A DNA stretch of 64,000 nt from assembly GCA_025201365.1 (NCBI GenBank), contig JAIXMF010000010.1, positions 496,001-560,000 on the forward strand, written 5' to 3'. The stretch comes from Syncephalis plumigaleata. Its lineage: Eukaryota > Zoopagomycota > Zoopagomycetes > Zoopagales > Piptocephalidaceae. Both the position numbers and the translations under genes were made by a program. Every line of letters starts with the position of its first letter. Positions within the stretch are counted from its first letter, which is position 1. Positions 1 to 10,810 of this stretch are shown here, piece after piece. The notes below the pieces were generated by a model. That model was not told where the DNA came from and did no database searches. It worked only from the letters and a program-made list of their open reading frames with translations.

Positions 1-1061
1 AGCAACAGCAGTAACAGATGGTGATGTTGGTATATTGGATGATCTGATACGATCAAATAGTGCTTTAGGTGTATTGCGCACCAAAGCCTTAAGCGAGGCA
101 AACGAGGGAATGGCATCGGCGGCCGCACTACGAGCAAGCCAAGAGGCAGCGGTGGTAACGTGGAATGGACATCGCAACACAGCAGGTAAGGAGTATGGCT
201 CGCGATCAATAATAATAGGATCACGAATACGTAGATCGGTCTCGGCGGTAATCGTACCATTGCGTACTCGTCCAACGAATGCCCTTATGACGTAGTACAC
301 TTGATTACGCTGACTTTCCAATGAATTCGGCAAGTGTCGATCAGTAGGTAATAGAATAGTGAATGGCCATGTATGTCTTCCGGTAGGCAACATATTCGAC
401 GATGAGCATGTCTCGTTACTGCTGCTGTTGTTGCTGTTACTGTTATTAGTGTTGTTGTTATTGTTATTGTCGGTAACATCGTCAATAGGTTCTAGGGTTG
501 ATTCAATGATTTCATCGTTAATTTCGTAATATTCCTCGGCCATAAACACTCGACCATCCTCATTGTCGTCACTCGACTTGTACGACATTTGTGATGCATT
601 TCGACTTATAGGTTGTGGTGTACAGTTAGATATTTCAGTGTTGGTATTGGTATTGGTATTGGTGGTTGCATTTGCTGTTTGTTCGTTGCCATTAGCATTT
701 GACTCGTTAGATGCACGCTGTTATTGTTGTTAGGTGGTGTTGCTTGTTCATTTGTTTGAATGTTGGTGCGAGAATGATAGAATACAGGACCGGATATACC
801 CACACTACGATGAGTGGCATTGTCGGCAATGCCCAATAATGCCACGTATATCTCTTGTATAGCGGTGGGTTCAGCTAGTTGCAATGTTAATTTACCTAAT
901 AATATTGCACTTAAATTAGCGTTGATTATCTTGTTTCCTCTTGCTAACATACCGTGAACAGTCTCACCCGGTCGATAGGAGCGATCCTCCATAACTTCCA
1001 CTTTAGCGTAGCTTAGCATGCTGGGCGTTTTCGCTCTAGTTCTTCGTAGACTGCGGAACAT
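1..1061 (-). CDS. Alpha-arrestin-like protein, N-terminal part (runs off the window start)
   Basis: The start codon is the ATG at 1061, and the gene continues past base 1, so only the N-terminal arrestin fold is present. The early part has the beta-strand pattern of an arrestin N domain, including YRPGETVHGML. About 230 residues in, the segment LPTGRHTWPFTILLPTDRHL followed by QVYYVIRAFV matches the usual arrestin pattern of 'LPxGxHxFPF...LP...GxVxYxVxAxV'. Between them lies a long linker rich in Asn, Thr and Ser with an acidic stretch (EEYYEINDEIIE). Alpha-arrestins recruit Rsp5/NEDD4-type ubiquitin ligases to membrane cargo; the C-terminal PPxY tail, if any, is outside the window. The reading frame changes inside the Asn/Thr linker near 715, one base short, so the linker sequence is uncertain. 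A second arrestin gene lies upstream on the same strand. Confidence 0.7.
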
Positions 1062-3748
1062 ATTGAAAGAGAAAAGAAAAAGCGATTAATTAGAATTCAA
1101 GCAATTAAGTGTACTACTATAAAAGGAAATGGAGTTTAAAATGAATAATAAACGGTGCACAACACCGGTATTGTTCAAAGGTATAAATGTGATCAGACGG
1201 GACGCAATAACTAAGCGATATACGGATTAGGGAAGACCAGTATAATAGTAGTTTACAATGTTTTTATGAGAAGGTGAGGTAGACCGCAATACTAAAAAGA
1301 ATCAACGAAAGGAAAAGAAATGGTATGATATGAATTACAATTAACTCCACGCTATTCAATTTCAATAAAGTAATGATGAACCAAATAGAATAATGATGCG
1401 CAGTCGAGTAAGCGGCAATAAAGATGTGCGCCAATGAGTGGAGAAAAGGGGGGGCTATGACCTGCAGTGCAATTACTTTGAAATCTAGGGCGGTCGCGAA
1501 CAAATAGCGAATATAAACTGTAGATTCGTTGTAGCGTAGACAAGCTGACGCCGGAGTTATTTCCACCACGTACTTGTGCGAATTATCACACGTACAGCAA
1601 AGGCGGTAGGTGCTGTACTATACTACGTTATGCTATGCTGTGTATCAAGTGTCTGCCCGAGAACAGACGAATAGCCGCAATAGTACTAGTGCAATGCCCG
1701 AAGAGAGGCTGCAGCTACAACGACCTACAGGCCTGTGCACGTACGTATGGATAAGAATGATAAAGTGATTGAGTGAGTGAGTGAGTGAACGAGTGAATGG
1801 ATGAACGATATTTTTAGCTTGCAGGAAATGCTAAGGAACCGGTAATACAAGCTAGATGATAAAACTGGAAACAGAACGCGGGGAAAGGTACAATGAGGGG
1901 AAGAGGGGGGAGATTGACGGGATAATGTACAGATAATGAACGGTAGACGTAGTAAATAATGCAAAGATTAAGAATGACGGATATCAATTAACGGATTAAT
2001 GAATACTACTACAATTAAAGAAGAAGAAAAAGAAGAAAGAGACAAATGATAATGACAATGTCATTTCTTACAACGTTCTACTATCCACGTAGGAGTCATT
2101 TCCATCGTGATTGACATTAGATGAGAAAACTAGCACATTATGCCTGAGAGAGTAGTTTGAGGCAGCATTATGGGTGCGTCAGCATTTTCAGCTGGTCAGT
2201 ATAACAAGGAAAGCGATACATACATACATACATACATACATACATACGTACATACGTACGTACAAGCCATACACATACGCACACACGCTTACGAGAGAAG
2301 AAAAAACACTCCCAGTCCTTAGACCAACATAACCAAGCATTTCTTAATTCATGATTGGTTTAAAAGTGCTTATGCTCTTGGCAGTACATTTCACTGTGTA
2401 ATAAAACGCGTGTAGCAACCAAGGAGTTATCTCCTCAACGACCTAATTCAATTAGCAATCCCATACGGTCACATGTAATGCTGCGTTGACCATCATTGCT
2501 AATGGACTAACGAGTGATGGCACTGAAAATGACTTGACATAGTGGTGGCCATGCCGGAACTGCAGCTATCATTGAATGTATGCATCCGAGACCATATGCA
2601 ATGGCATATTACCACTTTGACACGCGTGATGTGTCCGGCTGGGCAACGGGCATTCGCGTGTGTACGGATGCTAGCATCCATGCAGCAAGTAGTGAATCAA
2701 GCGTATGTATGTATGTAGTATGTATGTGTGTATTCGCCACTGACTGCACTGCTCACTCGATGGCAAGTGTCGTGTGTGTATATGTGCGTATGCGTGTGTA
2801 TGTGAGAGAATACTGGTCTTCCTTTCCTCCACCTCCTCTATTCCTTATCACCCTTCATCATGTAAGGATGGCGAGAATGCGCAAAGGCACTAGCGTAATA
2901 CTTGTCTTTGTTCGGCTAAAACAGCAGTATATACGACAAAAGAGAGATTCAAACTTACCCACGGATGGTTTCTTTTACGGCAGCTTAGATGCAAGATTCG
3001 AGTAAGGCCAGTGGCAATGTATGTAAGTCTAATATCCAATGATACGGATGATAAATAATTGAATAAGTTGGTGGATGTTAACACACGCGATAGAATAAAT
3101 ATAAAGAAAAGAAAAGAAAACTAATGGTAACTACTGCTGTTCTACAATAAAGAGGAGCATTACAAAGAAAAACAAAGTAAAAAGTACGCCTGACAGTATG
3201 CTACACTGCTGCATTTTATCTAGAAAAATCCCATGTAGATACACAACCATCAGTTATGGGGAACACTATCAGTAAGTCAGTCCCAATGTATCAAGACGGT
3301 GCACTTCCAAAATAAGTGTACCACATGTGGGTATAAAATGGAGTAGTTTTGTACGGTGTCACCACTCAAGAAACATAGGGATGATGCAAGTAGCCACGAG
3401 GCAGGCTGATTATGGGGATCATGTGGTAGTTGACTGCTGCATTACGGGAAAAACGGGCATTGACATGCAACATGTGATAGCATTACGAGTGAGCATCTAA
3501 TACGTCGTTGAAGGAAAGAATAACATTGATTTTAGTATGAATGCAAATGGGTATTTTATTACTCTTAGTTTTAGTTATGATAGACGCTCGAAACAAAAGG
3601 AAGCAAAATTTGATTTTTGTATAATCAAGAAAACAAAAAGAATGAGAGGGGGGAAATTACTAAGCAAGAATAAATAATCACAGTATTGCTCGTCATTATA
3701 CATGATACACAGAGAAAGAGAGAGAGAGAGACAGACAGACACGGAAGT
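1062..3748. other. 2.7 kb intergenic gap between two arrestin genes
   Basis: No coding region could be supported. The open frames here are short and low in complexity, and none shows a recognisable motif. The stretch holds a CATA/CGTA tetranucleotide repeat (listed separately) and GT-rich and purine-rich runs. The part next to 1061 is presumably the promoter of the arrestin-like gene that starts there. Confidence 0.5.
2217..2274. repeat. CATA/CGTA tetranucleotide microsatellite
   Basis: About 13 units of (CATA)n, interrupted near the end by CGTA variants, are directly readable. A second CATA-rich array lies at 48117-48161. This is a simple sequence repeat in non-coding DNA. Confidence 0.9.
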
Positions 3749-5279
3749 CTATAATGGCGTATAAGGAGGTGGTAAATCGTCGAGATCCATTGGACATTCT
3801 GCCTCGACACTTTGCCACCAATCACTATTATAGTTGGTGTTGTCCTTGCTGTTCTCGGTACCAATTGTAATGGGCGTGGAAAGCGTGACCGTACAGTTGC
3901 CGATATGACGATTAGTCGTCACACGCGCCTGGATATTTAGCGTGTAAGTCACTTTAAGGCTATCCAGTGCTGTATTGGTTGGTGGCACATCAACTGGTAG
4001 CGATAACCGGATTGGTACCATTGCATGAAAGTCTTTTTCCGGTGTGGCGTGGATATGATTCGTCTGCTTGACAAGTGTAATTTCATCCGAGCATGTTTGC
4101 CTGCTACTTGAATTGGGTAAGTTATCTCGTTTGTATCAATGGAAAGTTGATATGCTTACCTGTCATTGGCGTAGATGCATTTCTGTCTTAAAGTGACTTC
4201 AACGGCATCTTGTAGGAAACACGCGGTGAAATGCCTAATGTCAACGAGTATCGAGATAGTCTCGCCTGCAATAGTATGGCGACACGATAAGTATCGACTC
4301 ATTAAGCAGAAGAAACTACTAGACTACCTACCTGGCTGATAGCCTTTTTTACTCAAAGTAACGTCAACTTCCACCGGTTGACATTGTGCGTTTACTAGAC
4401 GATTCCATGTGTTGCCCACGGGTACTGATGCTTTCTCGCGCAAATACACCGGACACGCCAGACTGGGCATGGCAACGTCGATACGTTCGTTAAATGTGAT
4501 TGGTACGAATTCGGCAAGATCGTCACACCCATATGGACGAACAATGGTCAGTTTCAACGAGTAACGGATAAAGTTTTGCATCATCTAGTCGTTCGTTCGT
4601 TCGTTCATTCATTCGTTATTAGTATTAGTATTACAATTACTGCTTTGCTATTTACCTCTGTGCTGCTAGGTAAACGTTGGCCATACTCAGGGAATTGCAG
4701 GGCAAATGGCCAGCAGTAGTTGCCTTTGGAGAATTCGGAAACAGTATCGGAGACAATTGTCACAACTCCAGCGTTATAGCCTGCGTATGAATTGTAAGCG
4801 ATCTGTAATATGTTAATCAGGTAGCGATTCTAACTTACTGTTTTCATTGTTATCGTCATCATCGCTATTTGAACAAGTGCTGCATGGTATGGTTTCACTT
4901 TCCGGCCAGAGTATGCGTTGCATGGCAAAGAAACGCCTATTAAACGAGAAACTACGTAACAGTTAGCTTATTTTGCCTATAAATCATTACGAATACACAA
5001 CAATCCTACTTACGATTCAGTAGCTTGAGTACGATTTTGCGAGGCACCCAGTAGTTGTAGTTTCACACATTGCACGGTAAGGGCGTGTTGTAGTTTCAAG
5101 TGGATTACACCTTTGACAATGTCACCAGAGGTGTAGCCATTGGCTGGTTGATCGATTAACTCGATATTTGCCACTTGTCTCATCCCCATCTTGCTTGTTG
5201 CCTGTACGTTTCCCGAATACGAGTGGTGATGCTGCTGATTGTGTATAAGAGGCATGGTGTATACTCGATATGGTAGCAT
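3749..5279 (-). CDS. Alpha-arrestin with C-terminal PPxY motif
   Basis: A four- to five-exon gene on the minus strand starting at 5279. The N-terminal exon has an arrestin first-strand pattern (PANGYTSGDIVKGVIHLKL), then VQCVKLQLLGASQN. Middle exons contain NYCWPFALQFPEYGQRLPSS, matching the 'YxFPFxLxLP..LPSS' arrestin signature. The third exon starts near 4584 (IRYSLKLTIVRP). The last exon has a C-domain-like pattern (PIRLSLPVDVPP, VTYTLNIQARV) and ends LDDLPPPYTPL. The PPPY motif at the extreme C-terminus is the expected docking site for WW domains of an Rsp5/NEDD4 ubiquitin ligase, so the protein is probably a cargo adaptor for ubiquitin-dependent endocytosis. The family is known; the cargo cannot be told. 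The neighbouring arrestin gene (1-1061) may be a tandem paralogue, but the linkers differ. Confidence 0.8.
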
Positions 5280-5538
5280 ATTTATAATAAAGTAGAACGG
5301 CCTTTTCGATAATTAATCTAACCTAAACAATTGGCATTCTAGCATTTTATAACTAAAATTCTTGGCTAGTCTACTTTGGGTATATCATGACGCAGCTTGT
5401 ATCATAGACCATTATCTTGGCTGGTTGGCGTCAGTAGACTAGAGCAAATATTGGAATTGGTAGTTTTACGGATTAATCCCTCCTAGCCAATAACCATGAG
5501 TCATCTTGCCTTTTGATATACACCATTGTGTAACAATA

Positions 5539-6624
5539 CAGTGTTTTTCCATCCAATTTGCGCATTTATCCTTTAACATTTGCAGTTTATTAATAAAACG
5601 ATTTGCACAACTGTTAACATCCTCATCGCATTGCTATTATTATTGAGTAGTTGTCATTGCCCTAGCAGTTGAGGGAAATGTTAATGATAGCGATATCACA
5701 TATTGCAATCAGTGATATTAATAATAGACATGTTGATAGAACTTACATACCTTGGATGCAAAGTGATAACCATTACGGATAAGTTATTTCTCGTTGCTTA
5801 GTTTCTCGTTGATGCATTGATCCTCCTTTTCTTGAGCACCTGAAGGTAACACCATTAATGAAATGTATCTATGTATATACATAATCCTTTCTGAGATGCG
5901 CTCCTTATTGCTCCTTATTACTCCCCTGTCACTCCTGCATCATGAGATTGGTGTCTATGTTGATATTATAGCCATGTTCCTTCAACACTCACCATAGTTT
6001 CAATATTGAATACTATTACATTATCCACTATAAATATGGGTCCTATTTTGTACGAATTGAATAAACTTATCTTCACCTTCCAGTTCAATCGTCCCTATTA
6101 CACTCTACTCACACTACCTTATTGTATATCGTCTACACATTGTGCTTGAGCAAATCGAGCAACCATAGCTCCCACACTATCAATGAGAAAGTGTCCTACT
6201 ACTTGTCATGATCCCTTACGGTAAGTATAACTCATTACACTTTGATATTTATTACAGTATACTAACTCATCATTCTATTAGATGCACACATCAAACAATA
6301 TAAAGAGGACATGCAAGTTAAAGGATACGAGTATCGTTTGTGGAATCGGGGTTATGGTTGCTCGTCTGGATTTCATTCAAATCACCAACCGCCTTCGTAG
6401 TGGAACCGATGTTCCAACACACCCTCATCCAAGTGTCGTTGCTTCCAATCATTCAAGACAAGGAGGACAAGGACATCAAGGAACCAAACAATGAATAACA
6501 ATTCATCCGTGATAGTTATCGCTATCTACACCCCAAAATACAGGGTAATTGTAAGTGTTAACCTATCTATTATTTATTCGTAAAAACAAAAGGCTAACTG
6601 CGCAAATTGGATGGAAAAAGCCTG
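5539..6624. mobile_element. Non-autonomous Tc1/mariner-type element, 1086 bp, TA target duplication
   Basis: The element starts CAGTGTTTTTCCATCC at 5539 and ends with the inverted copy GGATGGAAAAAGCCTG at 6624. The terminal inverted repeats match at 24 of 26 positions. It is flanked on both sides by TA (5537-5538 and 6625-6626). CAG-initial termini and a TA duplication are typical of the Tc1/mariner/pogo group of DNA transposons. No DDE/DDD transposase frame is visible, so it is presumably moved in trans. Related copies lie at 44307-44524 (internally deleted) and from 63898 to the window end, the latter about 90% identical to this one over its first 103 bases. The interior (about 6182-6494) contains an intron-like interval and protein-like frames that may be captured host sequence. 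Confidence 0.85.
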
Positions 6625-6626
6625 TA

Positions 6627-7253
6627 CCAAGAATCCAAGAATCATAGAAATAAACAAAGCCTTTTATTTGCTCATTGATTTTAGTTAGCCAAGATTTTTA
6701 CATTCTAAATGTAATGTAAAAACACGTCGACCGGGTTGGCATTGTAATGATTGGATTATTAGTATGATTGTACTAAGCAGTGTTTGTTTTCTTGGTATTG
6801 GAATACGTCATGCTTGGATATTAGTTTTCCTCTTTCTCCTCCTAATGAGGTTATGATATCATTCAATCATTATTTACTCTGTGATGTGTACAACTTGAGT
6901 GCATTCTCATTATAGTATAATTCTTATCATACTAATACTAATGACATTATTTCATCGTATGATTCTCTCAGGTGTGCACACATACGTACGCTAACAGTCT
7001 TACCTTGTACATGTGGTGCAGAAAGTTGCCGAAACTAATATGATGACTCATTCCATCGATGACTGCTACGTTTATATCCATTTTTATTTCCGTTGGCACA
7101 TTAGTCAAATGATATCATTCGGTTGAATTATTATCATATCTATGCTGCATTAGTGCTAAATGCATTGATGCAATCTAGAAATTAATAATCATGTTTATAT
7201 CACGATTGCTAGGATCAACATGGTTTATTTCGCTTAATCAACATCATAATGAA
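6627..7253. other. Intergenic stretch downstream of the mobile element
   Basis: AT-rich DNA without a supportable coding frame lies between the mariner-type element and the stop codon of the dehydrogenase gene at 7254. Short runs such as CTTGGCTA occur on both sides of the element (near 5360 and, inverted, near 6685), but they are too short to define a larger element. Confidence 0.4.
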
Positions 7254-8471
7254 CTATTCATCTTTTAACGGATGTAGTTCGTATTCCGCTAATTCTATTG
7301 ACTGATTGCCAGGACCCTTGGATGCAAATAACTTGATAGCTATATAATCCCATAGTGCGGTCGATATAATGGCATTGGTGAGGCGGACTGTGAGCGTATC
7401 CATTCCCAAATGATAACTAACATAGGCATAGCTTTAGTATTACTACTTGCAAATGTTGAATACATTGATCTTACCGTATCTTTGGTCGAGGACTACAAAT
7501 GGCATGTTCAATGGCATTAGTCACCTGGTCAACCTGTATCGCTTTGCCTTCCGTCTCGACTTGAATCGTACCCCAAGCAGCGTGTAATGTGTCGTAATGC
7601 TGCTGCACTACTGATTCCAACGGAGTGGATGCTCGATGATCTTGAGCATTGGCGAAGATTGCGGTTTTCGTCGCTCCTATTGAATCAGAATAAGTAACAG
7701 GTATGATTCTATGTCATTCACTAGTGTGTGATACATACCGGGTGTTATGTCGATCACACGAATATTGAATGCACGCAACTCTTGTCGCAATCCATCGGTT
7801 AGTCGTCGAAATGCTAATTTGGCACTACTATAAACAGCAATGACAGGCAATGATATGTAGACGCTAGTGGATACCACGTTGACAATTCTTGGCACAATGT
7901 TACTTGACATTGCCGTTTCACGTAGTTGCGGCAGTAATGCTCTAGTGATCATCAATAAAGTGAAATGTTACTACACGATTATCATGCAAAAGAAAAACAA
8001 CTGCATTTGTGCTTACGCCGTGAGATTAATAGGGCCAAACACTAGTACTTCATACGCATCCCTCATAGTTTGTCCGGCCACCTCTTCGACACACGTATTG
8101 ATACCGCAACCGGCGTTATTGACCAGACCAACTAGATAGCGGTTAGGATCGTCAGCACGCCATGTTTCCACTCTCGTACGTGCATTTGCTATATCATCAG
8201 CTGATGTGATATCTAGTCGGATGGGAATCACACCGGCTATGCTAGCCAGTGCATCCAGGTCATCCTGCTTTCTTGCACCGGCAAACACGGTAAAGCCCAT
8301 ACCTGCCAAATGTCGTGCCGCATCATGCCCAATGCCACTCGACGTGCCTGTAATCAAAATGGCAGCATTTCTCTTTGCATGTATCGCTGGAGCAGCTGGC
8401 ATGAAATGTGTTATCTGGTAAAGAAAGTTGCATGTAGCCTCCATTATGAGTGGTACATAGAACGAGCGCAA
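7254..8471 (-). CDS. Short-chain dehydrogenase/reductase (retinol/beta-hydroxybutyrate dehydrogenase-like)
   Basis: Four exons on the minus strand: 8017-8471, 7739-7941, 7431-7676?-type junctions with the third exon at 7475-7676, and the last exon 7254-7431, all with GT/AG introns. The protein is a classical SDR of about 345 residues. It has the TGTSSGIG cofactor-binding loop near residue 38, the VNNAG motif near residue 117, a catalytic Ser in NVVSTSVY, and the YSSAK (YxxxK) active site near residue 183, followed by a long C-terminal region ending ELHPLKDE. The pattern 'FGPINLTAALLPQLR' and the C-terminal extension resemble membrane-associated SDRs of the BDH1/RDH/17-beta-HSD6 group, so an NAD(P)-dependent alcohol or steroid/retinoid-type oxidoreductase is likely. 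The N-terminus has a weak hydrophobic stretch before the Rossmann fold. The substrate is not predictable. No frame breaks were seen. Confidence 0.85.
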
Positions 8472-8774
8472 GTATAAGGGAAACAGGTCGGATAACTCCC
8501 AGAACAGGCAGAAGGTGCCTTTTTATCATGATGATTTATCGTGTAACATCGTGGTCTAATCATTGTCGTCAACAATCCTATACACTAACACCTAGGTGAT
8601 GCACATGATAGAAACGGGCTTACTCGGCTCGGCCCGAGTGCAAACATAATCCGGTTCACTGGTGACAGCTTAAAGTAAAAGTCGTTTAAATTACTTGGCA
8701 CTACAAGAAATACCATTCTTTTTATTTATTAAATCGCAACGATAAAAAACTATAGATAAGAAGATCTAATGTGA
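8472..8774. other. Spacer between tandem SDR and MFS genes
   Basis: About 300 bases separate the SDR start from the 3' end of the MFS gene on the same strand. It presumably holds the SDR promoter and the MFS terminator. AT-rich runs are present near 8715-8760, and no specific element is clear. Confidence 0.4.
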
Positions 8775-10569
8775 CTATGCATTGGGCATGGACTTTACAG
8801 TGGTTAATAATCCAATGGGTGTGTTTAACGCTATCTTTCCACTCATACACCATAATATAATACAAAGTGCTGCAAGCATATACCACGCGTAGTTAAAATG
8901 GAACTGTTGCTCGGGAAACAGCAATGAGAACAGCATCCATAGCGTGCCGCTAAACAATGGACCGAAAAAACGTGCAGTTGGCACGATAGCCATGGCAATA
9001 CCCACCACCATACCACGCATATCGGAACTACTTGCTGCAACGTCAACCTAGCAGGTGGGGAAGGTAAGTAGATTGCGCTAGATGATTGCAAATACATACC
9101 ATTATTTGTGATGTAGTGAGTACAATTGCCGCTGTAATCGAGCGAATACTAAATACAACTAGTAGCAATACCCATAGTAATCCGTATAACGGTGTTGATG
9201 CTGTTTTTCCTTGAAGCGGTAGACTGAGTTCCGGTAGAGCAAAAAAGAGAATGGCCATTAGTAGGACGGTTTTTCGATACAGCTCTAGTGAGCCCAAGAT
9301 GTACTGCAATGGTACGTAAATAAATAGCTGAAATATAGTGATACTAATACCGCTGAATGCGATAATAATGCCGAATTGCAGCGATGAAAGTGCTAGTCCC
9401 CCTCGATCGGTCGACGATGATCCCCACGAGATTTTAAGTGCTGCCGAAATGGAGATAATAAATTGAGCACCAAAGTAGGCACAAATGGCAATCCAGCATG
9501 ATTGCGGAATAGAATGCCATGCTGTTAATATTCGAGAATGCTCACGACCAATGAATGAAGATGGCAATGACGATAACGTGTTCATAGGATTATTTGTGTC
9601 GCTCACTATTTGTTCAAGTGGTGGATCATCCACAGTACAGTTTGGTTGATGATTTAACGTCTCCTTGAATGTCATTGTGACGGCAATGCATACTATACTT
9701 GATACAAGCGCACTAACACTAAATGGTAGAAAGTATGGATTCCTTACACCGAAACTATACTCATCATCTAGTCGTATCGTTTGTTGATGGGCACTAATTA
9801 GCAATCCACCCATTATAGGTCCAATCGTGTTGCCTACACCGATAGCAATGGGTAGATAAGTGAATACTTTGGCTAACCACGCATCCATACAACATGATTA
9901 GCTGAAATAAAAGAACAGAACAGAATAGAACAGAAAAGCCATTCAATTACCTTTGTTTTCATTACTGGACAATTCACCTAATGCGCTTATGATTACGGAA
10001 GCACTGCCACATCCAAATTTACTAAATACACTCGTTATAAGTAGCCAGATGAAGGATCGACCAAATCCCATCATTAGGGTCATCAATGCAAGTGAAGCCA
10101 GATTGACGACGAGCACCGGTTTCCGTCCAAACTTATCGGATAGCCGACCCCATATCAAATCTATATATCGCTATTTAGCTCCTTAATCTATACGAGTAGC
10201 AAGTACAGCTACACTTACTGCTTATCGACTGAGTAATGGCTCCTGCTGCTAGAAAGCAGCCAATATAGAAATTGATCATTTCCTCGGTTGGATAACGGAT
10301 ATAATCGCTAATCTGCCAATGATAATAGTAGTATTAACTATAGGTAAACTTACTTATAGACACCTATGCTTACGTACCATCTAAGTATTATGATATCATT
10401 GTTAGTCATAAATATACAATTGCTTACAACTTACATTGTACAGAAATGGTTGATAAATCGAATTGACGACGTATATATTTGCATACGCTACAATTAAGAT
10501 ACACATTTGTTTGTTTGAAAATAAACTGACAGGCTTGTTGCAACCTATTGATTCGATATTACATGTCAT
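8775..10569 (-). CDS. Major facilitator superfamily transporter (DHA1-like)
   Basis: The ATG at 10569 opens a short cytoplasmic N-terminus followed by TM1 (ILIVAYANIYVVNSIYQPF). The next exons give YIGCFLAAGAITQ and then WGRLSDKFGRKPVL, the classical MFS A-motif (GxLxDrxGRKxxL) between TM2 and TM3. TM segments continue through the central exon (9043-9888), including IGVGNTIGPIMGGLL, which resembles motif C of the DHA1 drug/H+ antiporters. The last exon ends with two TMs and a short tail (SMPNA). A loop between TM6 and TM7 carries many polar residues, as usual. It is probably a plasma-membrane or vacuolar H+ antiporter; the substrate is unknown. Near 9887, just after an intron, one base is missing relative to the continuous frame (ANHVV|DAWLAKV). 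It shares a 240-base divergent promoter region with PRP17. Confidence 0.8.
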
Positions 10570-10810
10570 AGTAGTAGTAGTAAGTCAAGTAGAGTAAACA
10601 TTAATGTAAAAAGATGACTACGTCAGCCATCTAACGCGATATTTATTCATTCTTGACTCGACACGTGATTGGTACTCATCTACACAGTAGTGTTTTCATT
10701 TCATGATTTCATGATTTCTTAAACAATATAATGTGTGTCCTATCTCACCTAACACATCTTCTATCTGTTTTACAGGCTTTTCTTTCTTCTTTTTCTATCA
10801 CATATATCTT

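Noticed and set aside
2217-2274. CATA/CGTA array considered as a telomere-like or satellite repeat
   Set aside because: It is short, internal, imperfect and of common microsatellite type, with no link to a chromosome end.
2580-3005. 141-codon frame between the two arrestin genes
   Set aside because: It is Cys/Val/Tyr-rich because of GTATGT repeats, shows no start context, and lacks any recognisable motif.
5339-6700. CTTGGCTA motifs near 5360 and (inverted) near 6685 as ends of a larger transposon
   Set aside because: Only 8-12 bases match and no target duplication fits them. The TA-flanked ends at 5539 and 6624 explain the element better.
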